This document shows, piece by piece, positions 1 to 8,860 of a stretch of 21,176 nt of DNA. Both the position numbers and the translations under genes were made by a program. Under the pieces are notes generated by a model. The model ran no database searches. It worked only from the letters and a program-made list of their open reading frames with translations, and was not told the DNA's origin. Each line of letters begins with the position of its first letter. The first letter of the stretch is position 1. Source of the DNA: Perkinsus chesapeaki (lineage: Eukaryota > Perkinsozoa > Perkinsida > Perkinsidae); contig JAAPAO010000584.1 in the NCBI GenBank assembly GCA_013115145.1, positions 1-21,176 of the forward strand, given 5' to 3'.

Positions 1-195
1 CTAACTGATGTCACGACGGAGCGAAGTAAAGCACGTTTCGCAACTTTCCCGCTTCCATCTCCGAGATGGAACATTAACACGGTTCATAAAACCTCAAAAA
101 ATTCAAGCAACTTGCGCTATCTGCAAGTTTCCAAGATTTCCACCTCGACACATTCCGCTGTCTCCTCCTCCTCTGTTGTCACCTTGAACCTCAAG

Positions 196-990
196 ATGTT
201 TAATCGTATTTGCATTCTTTACGGGTTAATAGTAGATATATGCTGTATAGCCAAAGTACCGGTAGAATGGCTATACGGCAGAAGCTTCAGTGACTCAGAG
301 GTGGACGCTGACTATTACCTAACCCCTGTCTGAAGAGAGAAACGCTTCACGGTCGTTCGAGAGGGTGGCCCTGTAGGGTCATTCAAGACTTGGCACCAAT
401 TTACTACTGATTATGAAACAAAGCCAACCACACCAGTGCAGAAAGCTTTGGTCTTTGCTGTCGAACGGGTAACGCTCGTCCAACAAGTGTTTCATGTTAC
501 CGTTAATAGCAAGTCGGGTGAAAAGACGTGCTTTTCGGAGTATCCAGAGGCGACGTCCACACTTCCGGAAGGCTTTCTCGCCGACTTGAACCGAATATGC
601 CACAGCAAGTCGCTCCACGTTGTAACGCCTTCTGAAAGTCTTAAACCCGGCAGCTACTCTGGTGAGATCTATAATGGTCCAACCTTGAAGGCGTCGATTG
701 GCCAAGATGGATCGTTGAAGTCAGCTCAACTAATTTCTAAGCCATCACAATCCAATCTGCTGTACATGCCGTTGGGAGGGGTCTTTATTCACGCTAAGGC
801 TGGAAAGTCACAATTCATATTAAAAGATCCCAGGGGCGACGACGTTCACACTACCGGCTCGATTGGCCGTTCGAACCTTCACACATGGGACTCTGTTTAC
901 AAGCCCAAGTTCAGGCGTAGACAACCTGCATCCCTCAATCCAAGCAAAGCGGAGTCTGGCAACGAGGCTGATGTGGAGGACAACATCTAG
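196..990 (+). CDS. Short secreted-type protein, unknown family, frame broken by one TGA
   Basis: One reading frame is open from the ATG at 196 to the TAG at 988-990 except for a single TGA at 331-333. The first 45 codons begin with a hydrophobic segment (MFNRICILYGLIVDICCIA) that looks like a signal peptide. The second part (334-990) is about 218 codons and includes a PGSYSGEIYNGPTLKASI stretch that reads like beta-strand repeats. The C-terminus is basic and then acidic. The TGA may lie in a short in-frame intron: 301-339 is 39 bases, starts GTGG and ends GAGAG, but the acceptor is weak. Otherwise it is a nonsense mutation or marks two separate genes. I do not recognise the family; secretion is inferred only from the N-terminus. 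Confidence 0.55.
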
Positions 991-1195
991 GATTGACGTC
1001 TTATATCGATAGAGAGCCACCGAAGAAGGATATGATAATGTTTTAGTAGTTATTTGATGTTGCATGTGAAATGTGTGTTATGATGTACCAGTAGTGTGTC
1101 TTGTTAATAGTTACGGCGCGCATTAGTAACGTATTCGGATAATAAAAGCATCAACATTAAGCATTACTATATATCATTGCTGATAAGGTAGAGAC

Positions 1196-1256
1196 CAGCA
1201 GCTGTGCTGATGTGCGATTCAGCAGCTGTGCTGATGTGCGATTCAGCAGCTGTGCT
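1196..1256. repeat. 24-base tandem repeat, about 2.5 copies
   Basis: The unit starts CAGCAGCTGTGCTGATGTGC and is followed by GATT. It occurs at 1196-1219 and 1220-1243, with a 13-base partial copy at 1244-1256. It lies downstream of the first gene, after an AATAAA at about 1141 that could be its polyadenylation signal. Confidence 0.9.
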
Positions 1257-1633
1257 ACTGATGCAACACCCTCGGCTTAATTACTATTAACGTTATTTGC
1301 TACCAGTCGGTTAACGATGAGCTTATGGGTTTCACTTTAAACTCAACGAACAGCGATTTATATGCCATACAAGATACACGTGCTGTTATGCACAATCTCG
1401 ACCATTCTCTCGATTGGATGCCTCTAGCTCTGCTTCCATTATACTCAGACTTACGAGATAATTGGCATACTCTGAAGTGTGAGAACTCATTATATCCTTT
1501 CGACGTGCCTGAAGATTCATAACAATGTCGAAATAGGATTAACACGGTTCGTGTCTCACCTCTAAACGCCGCTTCTCATTGAGCGCGCCAATAGCCAAGT
1601 CCTTCTCCTCCCTTCCAAGTTGATGATCTAGTG
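1257..1633. other. No supported gene
   Basis: Short open frames exist on both strands; the longest is 65 codons, 1325-1522 on +. None has a recognisable domain, a clear splice partner or biased composition, so I call nothing here. Confidence 0.5.
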
Positions 1634-1961
1634 TCACTTGCCAATGGGGAAACAATCGCGGCGCTCACTCAGTTCGTTGTATCTCTCGTGTGCTTCCTTT
1701 GTAGACTTCACAGCAGCGGCGCCTGCCCTCAGAACCCCTTCAAGCTTATTATCGTTAGGGTTTGGTGGACTGGTTAGTGACATACTAAAAACACCTCGCG
1801 GTAAGCCCATAGCGGTGAAAGGAGCCTCGAAATCATCTACAACTTTTCGAACCGTCCAGAGCAACCGGCTTCTTGCCGTTTTTTGAGAGGTTATGTGATG
1901 CTATCAATTTCGCTGAATGACATCGGCTCAGGCTCAGGCGGATCGGCTCTAATATAGACAT
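1634..1961 (-). CDS. Possible small organelle-targeted protein, unknown function
   Basis: On the minus strand an ATG at 1961 opens a basic, Ser/Leu-rich start (MSILEPIRLSLSRCHSAKLI), typical of a mitochondrial presequence. A second frame then runs to the TGA at 1634-1636 with a charged helical end (KSTKEAHERYNELSERRD). The two frames join in phase only if about 16 bases (1852-1837, GTTCG...TTGTAG) are removed. That would be an extremely short intron, so the join is doubtful. Without it, an ATG near 1814 would still give about 62 residues. The opposite strand is also open, so strand choice rests on composition. The family is not recognised. Confidence 0.4.
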
Positions 1962-2176
1962 ATAGAGCTTCTCTCACACTGTGGGAGCCGAGATGCTGCA
2001 TGTCTTGTACTTCTTCGATCGTAAGTAATGTTGCATTAGTGGAGAGTATCTGCGGGGCACTAGGCGAAGCTGACCATCATCAATCATACCGCAATTCGGC
2101 TCGGAGCTTCGAGTGTTTCCCTCTTTGGCCGCCTTTGATTGGAGGGAACAGATTGTCACAGAGTATACCAACATTG

Positions 2177-3475
2177 TTATCCTAGCAATACCAAAAGCGA
2201 GGATCTCGTCTTGCATTGCGGAGGGCTTACGGTGGCTGGCTCGAAGCTCTGTGGTTCCATTTTCTGCTGGTCTCCACTGTACGGTGTCGTCTTCTTGGAA
2301 CCTGACGTGGGCTTCGTTGCTGCTGCATGGGAGCAGGGACCCTTCAAGGAAACGGCCTTGGGCGCATCACATAACACATCCCCTCCACCGAGGCTGAGTT
2401 TCCAGTGTGATGTATCTGGGTACTCGGAGATGACACCTGACAAGGTTCATGCCACCATCGGGGGAGTTCTTGGCCGGTTTATTTAAATATCGTGGACTGA
2501 TTATACCTGTGGTCCAGAAGGCTAAGAGTGAGGTGAGGGATCTCCGAAAATCTTCTAGTAAGCTCATTCGAGACTTCGGATATGCCAAGAACATCCCGTA
2601 TACGATTGACTGTGCGATCGCATCGTAGAACCTCTGAACAGCGAATAGCTTGATAAAACAGAAGGACTGACGAGCTCTGTGTATTTTATGACACACATCG
2701 AAGAAAAAGTCGCGCCGCTTTGGATCGATGATATCAAATAGCTTCACATAGCTTCTTGATATTCTGTCGAACAACTTAAATGAAGTTGGACGGAACTCCT
2801 TGGGCTTGAAATAGTGGCAAACGCAAAACCTGAACGAGAATGTTTAGTCTTCTTCAAAACACTCACCAAAAAGAGTCGTTGAGAATCGCCTGACTATATG
2901 TCGAGAGGAAATCATCCGCCCAAGCAGCTCGGGCTTTGGATGATGCACTCTGAGCTTGCAAGTTGGCGAGGACATTAGTAAGCACCTCGATGAGCCACGA
3001 TACGCTCAGAGGTCACGATCGCTCCGTTGTTAGCGGTTTCTCCGCAGGCGTTCGGGAAAAGGCAGCGCCCCGAGTCCCGCAAGCTTCCATGCCCCCCAAT
3101 GGGGGGCCCCCATCCCACTTTTTTCATCGGTATGGTTTTTGGAAGCGGATAGCAAAGAGCATCTGGGTCACTGAAGTTAGGGTCATCCGGATAAGGTGCG
3201 TTGGCATCCTCGACGCGGAACACGTCTTCGTCTCGTTTGGGTTCTGGGAGAATTCAACGATCGTTCTCAGTAATCATATAAAGCGTCCAGTAGAGCTTTA
3301 CTTGGGCGAATTGTGTCGGCTATCCCCGTGTCTGGTATTTCGGTATTATCTTGGCTCAGCGGATGCCTAAGACCGAAGGACTGCGAGAATGTGACTTCTC
3401 TACATCACACAATGCGCTGGCAATCGCAGTGATGATTGTGGAGTTAGATTTATTCGGCGGTTCTTCGTTGGACAT
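2177..3475 (-). CDS. FAM227-family protein, six exons
   Basis: The proposed joins are 3475..3411, 3366..3302, 3243..2986, 2954..2867, 2829..2507 and 2436..2177, giving 352 residues with all phases consistent. The core matches the FAM227 domain. It has an 'FWFCVCHYFKP' segment (about residues 157-167) corresponding to the family FWWh motif. 'KLFDRISRSYVKL' follows, then 'AIAQSIVYGMFLAYPKS', then the closing 'LLAFWTTG' before a Trp-containing tail. FAM227 proteins have no known activity and are mainly reported from ciliated or flagellated eukaryotes; a flagellar role here is inference. The last two joins (2829/2867 and 2436/2507) are strong because the domain reads straight across them. The first exon boundary and the 31-base intron at 2985-2955 are uncertain; skipping the latter opens another frame across the junction. 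The third exon holds a G/C hairpin at 3091-3107. Confidence 0.8.
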
Positions 3476-4586
3476 ATGCTTTGATATCCAAAAATGTATG
3501 CTTAACCGTTTAACCGCTGACCCAGCATTCCTCTACCGTTACTAACTGGACATGGAGCTCCTTTAATGACCTTATCTTCGAGGAAGCCATATATCTTTGT
3601 AATCTTGCGCACCACAGTAGACACACAATACGACATATACGTATGATTATTCGTCGAGCTACACGAGGGGCGCACTGAAAGTGCATATCGATTAACGACT
3701 CGGATTTCGATTTTTAAGCTTCTAAAACTAGGCCAGCTAGACTGAGGGCTATCTCCAGATTCTGGAGATTCTGGAGTCCAGAAGTACCGTGACGGCAGTC
3801 GGCAAGTGACGTGTGGTTAAACTCCCTACAACGCAATTCTGACTTGCACGTAGGAGCGTAAGTTAAACAGCTTTACTTTGTATAACACTCCGTCAAAGCT
3901 GCTAATAGTTTGCCACCATCTTGCTGTCTAATAAAAAATGTCTATGCGCCCCATGTTAGGAACAATTTCCAAGTACGGGAATCTCGTATCTGGCATTTAA
4001 GTTAAAATGTTTGAGTGGCAAGCGGTATCCAGATGAACTTAACACCACTATTAAGCCTGGTGGTGAATCAGAGTCGGTCCGGTTAAATCATAGCCGTTGA
4101 GTTGAGATTCCAAATGTCGCTACTATCGAAACCAGACCATTGCACTACTCAGGCTATGAGAATGATTAGTTCCTACGAGCCAGATTACGCCAATTATCTA
4201 ACAGCATTTGTAGTATGGTTATAATTCACGAGTGGTAGTTACTAGCAGGTAGTAGTGTGTATACGGCCTGTTATACGCAGGTGGGAAGGTGTATGCCGCG
4301 GATACTTGAAACAGATATCTACAGAATCAGTTCAACCGTTGGGACGTTGGGGGCCCAAAACTTAGCCCCACGATTTCGAGTGAGTGTTCTATTTAAGGCG
4401 AGCGATATCGCCTCTTGCGTAGTATAGATATCGCTCGCCATGAATTCCCGAATCCGAAACCGCCTTTGAAACGGCTGTCAGTATCGAACTTGAAATGGCT
4501 GTCAGTACTTCTTGGTACACTCGTAGTGTGGTTCGGGCCTTGGTCGATTTGACACGTTTCTCTTGCAGTGCAATCATTGAATATAA
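3476..4586. other. 1.1 kb without a supported gene; palindromes and repeats
   Basis: No frame here shows coding character. Three structures are present. Chained palindromes lie at 3751-3783. A 13-base inverted repeat lies at 4397-4409 and 4427-4439. An 18-base direct repeat (TTGAAACGGCTGTCAGTA, one mismatch) lies at 4466-4483 and 4490-4507. The last two are just upstream of the ORF at 4587. Confidence 0.6.
4397..4439. repeat. Perfect 13-base inverted repeat, 17-base loop
   Basis: GGCGAGCGATATC at 4397-4409 is exactly complementary to GATATCGCTCGCC at 4427-4439. It sits about 150 bases upstream of the ATG at 4587. Confidence 0.9.
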
Positions 4587-4937
4587 ATGAACACGCTTTC
4601 AATGACCATCCTCGTGGTTTTGTTGGCCTTGGGTTTGGCCGAGAACCTCAACGAAAACCCTTTCGTGAGGTACTCTCAGGCTTGGTGGGACTGGGAGTCA
4701 CATCACTCGCAGAGTGATTGGTTTCCTATCTCCACCACCCAGGTGGTGAGTGAAGGCGGTACCACCACCGCCTACTCCATTCCAAGTACCCCCGTAGGAA
4801 TGGTCCCGAAGGTCGGGACCGAACCCATTCCTACGGGTGGTCTCAGAGGAGTGTCTAACGCGGCTATTGGACTGTTGTTCAATACCGCTGTTATATTACC
4901 AGTAATATCGAACATATTCTGTTTGATATTGCTCTAA
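4587..4937 (+). CDS. Short secreted or membrane-anchored protein, unknown family
   Basis: A 116-residue intronless frame starts at an ATG. The first 18 residues (MNTLSMTILVVLLALGLA) look like a signal peptide. The middle is Ser/Thr/Pro-rich, and the last 25 residues are hydrophobic, like a transmembrane or GPI-anchor signal. A surface or secreted location is inference. The DNA carries several perfect hairpins (4702-4718, 4733-4748, 4791-4837, 4893-4908), so part of the composition may reflect the hairpins rather than selection on protein. I do not recognise a family. Confidence 0.5.
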   Translation: MNTLSMTILVVLLALGLAENLNENPFVRYSQAWWDWESHHSQSDWFPISTTQVVSEGGTTTAYSIPSTPVGMVPKVGTEPIPTGGLRGVSNAAIGLLFNTAVILPVISNIFCLILL

Positions 4938-5358
4938 TTGGTTATGAATACTATGAAAAAAACCACCATGCAGTACAGTGTAGAGTCGAAGTTGTTGAGT
5001 TTGTAGTTATGTATATATTTTATCCGTAGTTTGGTTTAGGTTTAGTTCGTATTCAGTTTATACCAATCGTTGCTCAGTACTTGTGAATCACAAGTTGTGA
5101 TTGGGTCCAAGATGACATCTTGAAGATGCTAGTGCCACCAATGTGGTGCTGCTGGCCCACTGTGGGCAACCCACCGCAGTATAATAGAGGGTATTACGAC
5201 TCCACTAGCGGCCCGGATATAGTGGAACTATATGCTAAATTAGCAGTGACTGCATTAACACTGCCAATGCAGTCACGTCTGAACTGGTGGCTGAGTAGCG
5301 CTGTCTACGCTGGACTAATTTTGCATGCAGAAGTCTATTTGTTTAACTTATTAAGTTA
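4702..5358. repeat. Dense cluster of perfect short hairpins
   Basis: Perfect inverted repeats with tiny loops follow one another. Stem/loop lengths are: 4702-4718 (7/3), 4733-4748 (7/2), 4791-4803 with 4825-4837 (13, enclosing 7/3 at 4803-4819), 4893-4908 (7/2), 5079-5095 (8/1), 5086-5102 (8/1), 5108-5122 (7/1), 5116-5128 (6/1), 5155-5167 (6/1), 5201-5226 (7/12), 5217-5233 (7/3), 5234-5244 (5/1), 5246-5276 (11/9) and 5344-5358 (7/1). Some share an arm, forming chains. They run through two ORFs and the space between them. Confidence 0.85.
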
Positions 5359-5458
5359 TGCTTTTGAAGTCTGTCAAATGGCCTTCCTTAGTCTCTGGTC
5401 GCCGCTCTATTTCGCGCATGACAGTATCCGCCACCTCTTGCTTGGCCACAATGAGTAA
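5126..5458 (+). CDS. Possible small membrane protein, unknown family
   Basis: From the ATG at 5126 the frame gives 110 residues. Its C-terminal two thirds are hydrophobic, with two likely membrane segments around 'WLSSAVYAGLILHAEVYLF' and 'AFEVCQMAFLSLWSPLYF'. Much of its 5' half is made of perfect hairpins, which casts doubt on it as a normal gene. Its stop (TAA, 5456-5458) overlaps the ATG at 5451 of the next gene within ATGAGTAA. No homologue recognised. Confidence 0.35.
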   Translation: MLVPPMWCCWPTVGNPPQYNRGYYDSTSGPDIVELYAKLAVTALTLPMQSRLNWWLSSAVYAGLILHAEVYLFNLLSYAFEVCQMAFLSLWSPLYFAHDSIRHLLLGHNE

Positions 5459-6076
5459 CATCGAGGATGATGAGGTAGTATCGGAAGTGTTCCTTGCAGC
5501 ATTAGGGCAGATGTGTCTCAGCAGGACGTAGTTATGCCTCCCCCAGTCGTATCCGAGTTCTGCGAAAAGCTCGGGGCATGTCTGCGGACTCGAGATTTTG
5601 ATAGGATTCTGGAAATTATTAAAAATGAACGCCACATTACTCAGAAGTAGGCCCGTGTTATTCACGGAGTCGCGCATCCAGCGCCTTCCGCAGACCCTTC
5701 ATCGCAGGGGATCTAACTGCCGCTATCAGTGCTGTTGTGAAAACAATTGATACCTCCGCAGACCGACTGAATGGCTCAGCGAGGGAGACACTGGGACTCT
5801 TGGGTATGATGTATTATTTTTTTGTTCTTGCTCAATGATTTCGGCTCAGTGACGGATCTAGCCCTTATGTATGTGAAGCTCTCTGAATCGGAGTTAGTAC
5901 AGACGTATGAGGCTGCTATTTCCATACAGACGGGACCGATGAGGGGAACTGATGACAGCAGCAACACTCTGGACAAAACACTGGTTGCGATGCAGGATCA
6001 TGTTGCTCGGAAAAAGGGCAAATTTATGTCCAGTCATTGTAAGCCAGCGGGCCTCGTTGCCTGTGGGATTATTTAA
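5451..6076 (+). CDS. Four-exon helical protein, unknown function
   Basis: Exons 5451..5474, 5522..5646, 5694..5803 and 5850..6076 join in phase to 161 residues. The introns are 47, 47 and 46 bases, each with good GT and CAG ends. The product starts acidic (MSNIEDDEQDVVMPPP) and continues as predicted helices ('FDRILEIIKNERHITQ', 'LTAAISAVVKTIDTSADRL', 'DLALMYVKLSESELVQTY'). It ends in a basic and then hydrophobic tail. No transmembrane segment or catalytic motif is seen. The exon chain is persuasive because three phase-consistent joins were needed, but I do not recognise the family. Confidence 0.7.
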
Positions 6077-6126
6077 TCGCTTTGAATGCGCTCACTTGAT
6101 ACCTATATAAATATAATGTAGCTAAC

Positions 6127-7703
6127 ATGGGTATCTTTGTGTCACGTTCGTGGCGTAATCATATCAATTACTTATCATTCAACTTCCCTCAGCTCTTGCT
6201 CGGGTGGCATCATTCTCCCTTCGCCTCGACAGTCTTATCCGTTCGGAATTTTTCGTGCCTGTTGCCAAAGAGTTATTCAACCGAGGAGCGAAGGGCTGCG
6301 GTGGTAGAAATGACGGAATTCGAGGACTCTGGACAAAGGCGGTGCCTGGGGTAATAACGTGGCTCATATCACGTGGGAAGAGGGCCTGCAACAGGCGCTG
6401 TTGGGATCGTAGATGACTCGCGCTTCTTCAAATAAAATTTTTATATCGAATCGACGCGGAAATGGTCACTGCTAGCATCACCTTATAGTTGGCTTCGGTT
6501 GTCTGAATCATCTCGCTCACTTTTACGGCTCATACACTGCTGACTTCTCAGTCAGCCTTGCTGCACTTTTACGGCTCATACACTGCTCACTTCTCAGTCA
6601 GCCTTGCTGCACTTTTACGGCTCATACACTGCTCACTTCTCAGTCAGCCTTGTTGCACTTTTACGGCTCATACACTGCTCACTTCTCAGTCAGCCTTGCT
6701 GCACTTTTGCGAGTCGTACTCGATCGCAATCGCGAAGACTGGGATGCACTCGGAGGGGAATCTATTTTGGCTCCTCCTGGCTTATCTTCGGACTAGAACT
6801 GAGGAGTACAAGCCGGCGGATCTTGCTAAAGGACTGCGCATCTGTCATCGACGCGGTGCTATAAATCGCGATATCGTCGATGCAGTTATCACACGCACAA
6901 CCGACACCCTCTATGATTACTCTGCCGGTGACATTGTCGCCATCGTAGATGCTGCCACCCGCTTCGGCTGCACCGACGATGCTCGATTGTCCTTCTCTAA
7001 AATAGCAATCGGTGTGGTATCGAAGGAAATCGGCGACATGAGTCGTTCGGCCGCAGCTTTGTTCCTAATTGGTCTCTCGAGGTTCACTGGTTATCGCATC
7101 AAGGAGCTCAACAGCAATCAGTGCGTGCATGCTTTACTCGGCAAACTTGCGGATGCCGGTACCGGTGCTATAAAACCATTCGAGGTGGTCGAGATTCCGA
7201 AATGCCTCCTAAAAAATAGTCTCATTGATGCCGCGCTCTTCCTCCACTACTATGGACTTGCCCAGAATCTGTTAGCCGATAGTCTCAGCGCGAAGCAACT
7301 GCTATCGCTCTTCGTTACCTACAGTAAAGCAGGCGTCCCTAATGCGGCCTTTGTGGAGGGGCTATGCCGGGCCCTAGTGGGTACCGGAGCTGTATTGGAG
7401 TTCCCAGCGGCCCAGCTGCTTGCAGTGTACCGAGCGATGAATCGGCTGGAGGCGTTTGAGCGACGTGCTGAGTGTTTTGCGAAGTTATCGGAACAGATCA
7501 ACACCTGCATCTACCAGCTGATCGCCATGAGTGAGCTAGAGGTGTCAGAAAGCTTGGCACTCCTGGAGGAAGGTGCCATCGGTCTGGACTGCGGCCCAAC
7601 CCTTGTACAGCATGCCTTGAGTGATTCTAGCGAAGACGGCAATGTGCGAGGCGCAGTGGAAAAATTAATTGAAGCGTCAGAGAAGCCATCGTGGCCTGAG
7701 TGA
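6127..7703 (+). CDS. Mitochondrial-type alpha-helical repeat protein (FASTK/RAP-like repeats)
   Basis: Exons 6127..6130 (ATGG only), 6193..6350 and 6690..7703 join in phase to 391 residues. The spliced N-terminus (MALARVASFSLRLDSLIRSE) is Arg/Ser/Leu-rich without acids before the Asp, as in a mitochondrial presequence. The rest is a series of helical units of about 35-40 residues with Leu/Ala-rich pairs ('DIVAIVDAATRFGCTD', 'SAAALFLIGLSRFTG', 'AKQLLSLFVTYSKAGV'). These resemble the heptatricopeptide-like repeats of FASTK and RAP-domain organelle RNA factors, which are expanded in alveolates. No RAP domain is seen at the C-terminus. A role in mitochondrial RNA or ribosome biology is inference. 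The second intron (6351-6689) contains the 46-base tandem repeats, so its 3' end is ambiguous; the acceptor at 6551 is also in phase. Confidence 0.75.
6515..6698 (+). repeat. 46-base tandem repeat, four copies, carrying a 3' splice site
   Basis: Copies lie at 6515-6560, 6561-6606, 6607-6652 and 6653-6698. The unit begins CTGCACTTTTACGGCTCATA and ends CACTTCTCAGTCAGCCTTG. Copies 2 and 3 are identical and the others differ by few bases. Sequence resembling the start of the next unit continues at 6699. Each unit contains two overlapping acceptor sites (TTCTCAG and TCAG) followed by the first bases of the next exon. Confidence 0.95.
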
Positions 7704-7814
7704 GTGTTTCTGTAACACACCTTCAAGTATTTGAGTTATCCACGTAACGGTGATGCGTGCGGCGGCGGGGAAGGCATCGATAAGTTGGCAGGGGTTGAGT
7801 CATTCCTGGTGAGC

Positions 7815-8860
7815 ATGTCTGCTGCAGAGGAGCAGTCCGGTGCAGAATCGGATTCAGCAGCCGATGAAATTCTCGGAATCACCGCTGCCGACTTGGCCGA
7901 CGATCGCATTGTGGTAAGGAGCGATCGATGACTTCATTAAAGGAGGTGCCGGGGATTGAACCCATGCGTTGTATATCCGAGCGAGAATGCTTGACCGTTA
8001 CGCTATGCATTTCGCAGGCATTCATTCGCGGCAACCTGTCTCGTAACTACTATGCGTCTCGAGAGTGGACGGACGACTTTTACACCCGTCAAGCTTACAT
8101 CGGTTGCATCGCCGTCTCCTACCAGAATCGGCTCTTGATGCCTGAGATGCAGAAAAGGTTCGGTGTCGGCTTCCTATCAGACGGGATCAATCGGCAGATA
8201 CTGTATTATGGAGTTCACCAAGCTCCATATCCCTAAAAAAGTCCGTCGAGCCATCAGACGGTTGTCTCCGGGGGAGCTTACAATCCGAGCAACCAGAGAT
8301 CCGACGGGTTCTGGGATAGAGCGAGTGATCAAGGGAATAGCCAGGGCGAATGGGAAGAACAATTGGCTTGGAACTCGGTATGGAATGGTCGTCGGTTCGA
8401 TCCCGGCACTTTCCGTTTTAGGTATATAACCATACTGAAGCGGATGAACGAAGAAGGCCCGATAGCTGTGGGGGACTCTCTTTTTCAAGTTGAGTGTGTA
8501 GAAGTGATGGACGCCAATGGCAAGCTCCTCGCTGGCGAAGTCGGGTATACCATGGGGGGCGTTTATACGTCACTGTCTGGTTTTGTTAACAAAAAAGATC
8601 CACAGTGCAGCCACAGGGCTGTCGGACTTTTGCAGATGATAGCTCTCGGCAAGCTGCTAGAAAAAGGCGGCTACGATTACTGGAATCTCGGTCATCCCCC
8701 CAGTGGTGGACAAATGCAATATAAAATCGATATAGGCGGGGAGATCCTCCCGAGGTTCGACTTTCTACAGCGGTGGGACACTTCACGCGCCAAGCGGCCA
8801 GAAAAAGGTTTATCGACGCAGGAGCCCGTTTGCCTTCGGGATTTGTTACAAGTTTCTTAA
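7815..8860 (+). CDS. Leucyl/phenylalanyl-tRNA-protein transferase-like enzyme
   Basis: Exons 7815..7913, 8018..8157, 8198..8377 and 8422..8860 join in phase to 285 residues. After an acidic leader of about 33 residues, the sequence follows the Aat family. 'FYTRQAYIGCIAV' and 'LLMPEMQKRYCIMEF' come first; the latter is only restored by removing the 40-base intron 8158-8197. 'LHIPKKVRRAIRR', 'NNWLGTRY', 'LLAGEVGYTMGGVYTSLSGF' and a 'YWNLGHPPSGGQMQYK' segment follow. Aat enzymes move Leu or Phe from aminoacyl-tRNA to the N-terminus of proteins with basic N-termini, marking them for degradation. Members occur in bacteria and scattered protists and algae. By hand alignment, Asn227 stands where bacterial enzymes have a catalytic Asp, so activity is uncertain. 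Intron 1 (7914-8017) contains an antisense tRNA-like sequence, and intron 2 (8378-8421) has a sense box-B-like string. Confidence 0.85.
7951..8007 (-). repeat. tRNA-like sequence inside intron 1 of the transferase gene
   Basis: On the minus strand a box A match (TAGCGTAACGG, 8005-7995) is followed after 32 bases by a box B match (GGTTCAATCCC, 7962-7952). That is exactly the spacing of a tRNA without a long variable arm. The acceptor stem does not pair and no anticodon stem forms, so this is a tRNA relic or SINE head, not a working tRNA. It lies within the 104-base intron 7914-8017, antisense to the gene. Confidence 0.65.
8394..8404 (+). other. Box-B-like string in intron 2 of the transferase gene
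   Basis: GGTTCGATCCC matches the tRNA box B consensus and is followed by GGCAC, as in the element of intron 1 but in the opposite orientation. No box A is found at the proper distance, so it could be chance. Confidence 0.3.

Noticed and set aside
1974-2216. Minus-strand 80-codon frame
   Set aside because: It overlaps the FAM227 3' end in another frame and has no coding character.
2113-2486. Plus-strand frames of 94 and 115 codons
   Set aside because: They are antisense to the last FAM227 exon, which has domain and splice support.
5351-5677. Minus-strand 108-codon frame
   Set aside because: It is antisense to exons 1-2 of the four-exon gene, whose joins are phase-consistent; there is no recognisable content.
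6558-6744. Taking the whole repeat as the N-terminus of the helical-repeat protein
   Set aside because: A spliced presequence (6127 onward) joins in phase to the last repeat's acceptor, so the repeats are better read as intron. The longer form remains possible as an isoform.
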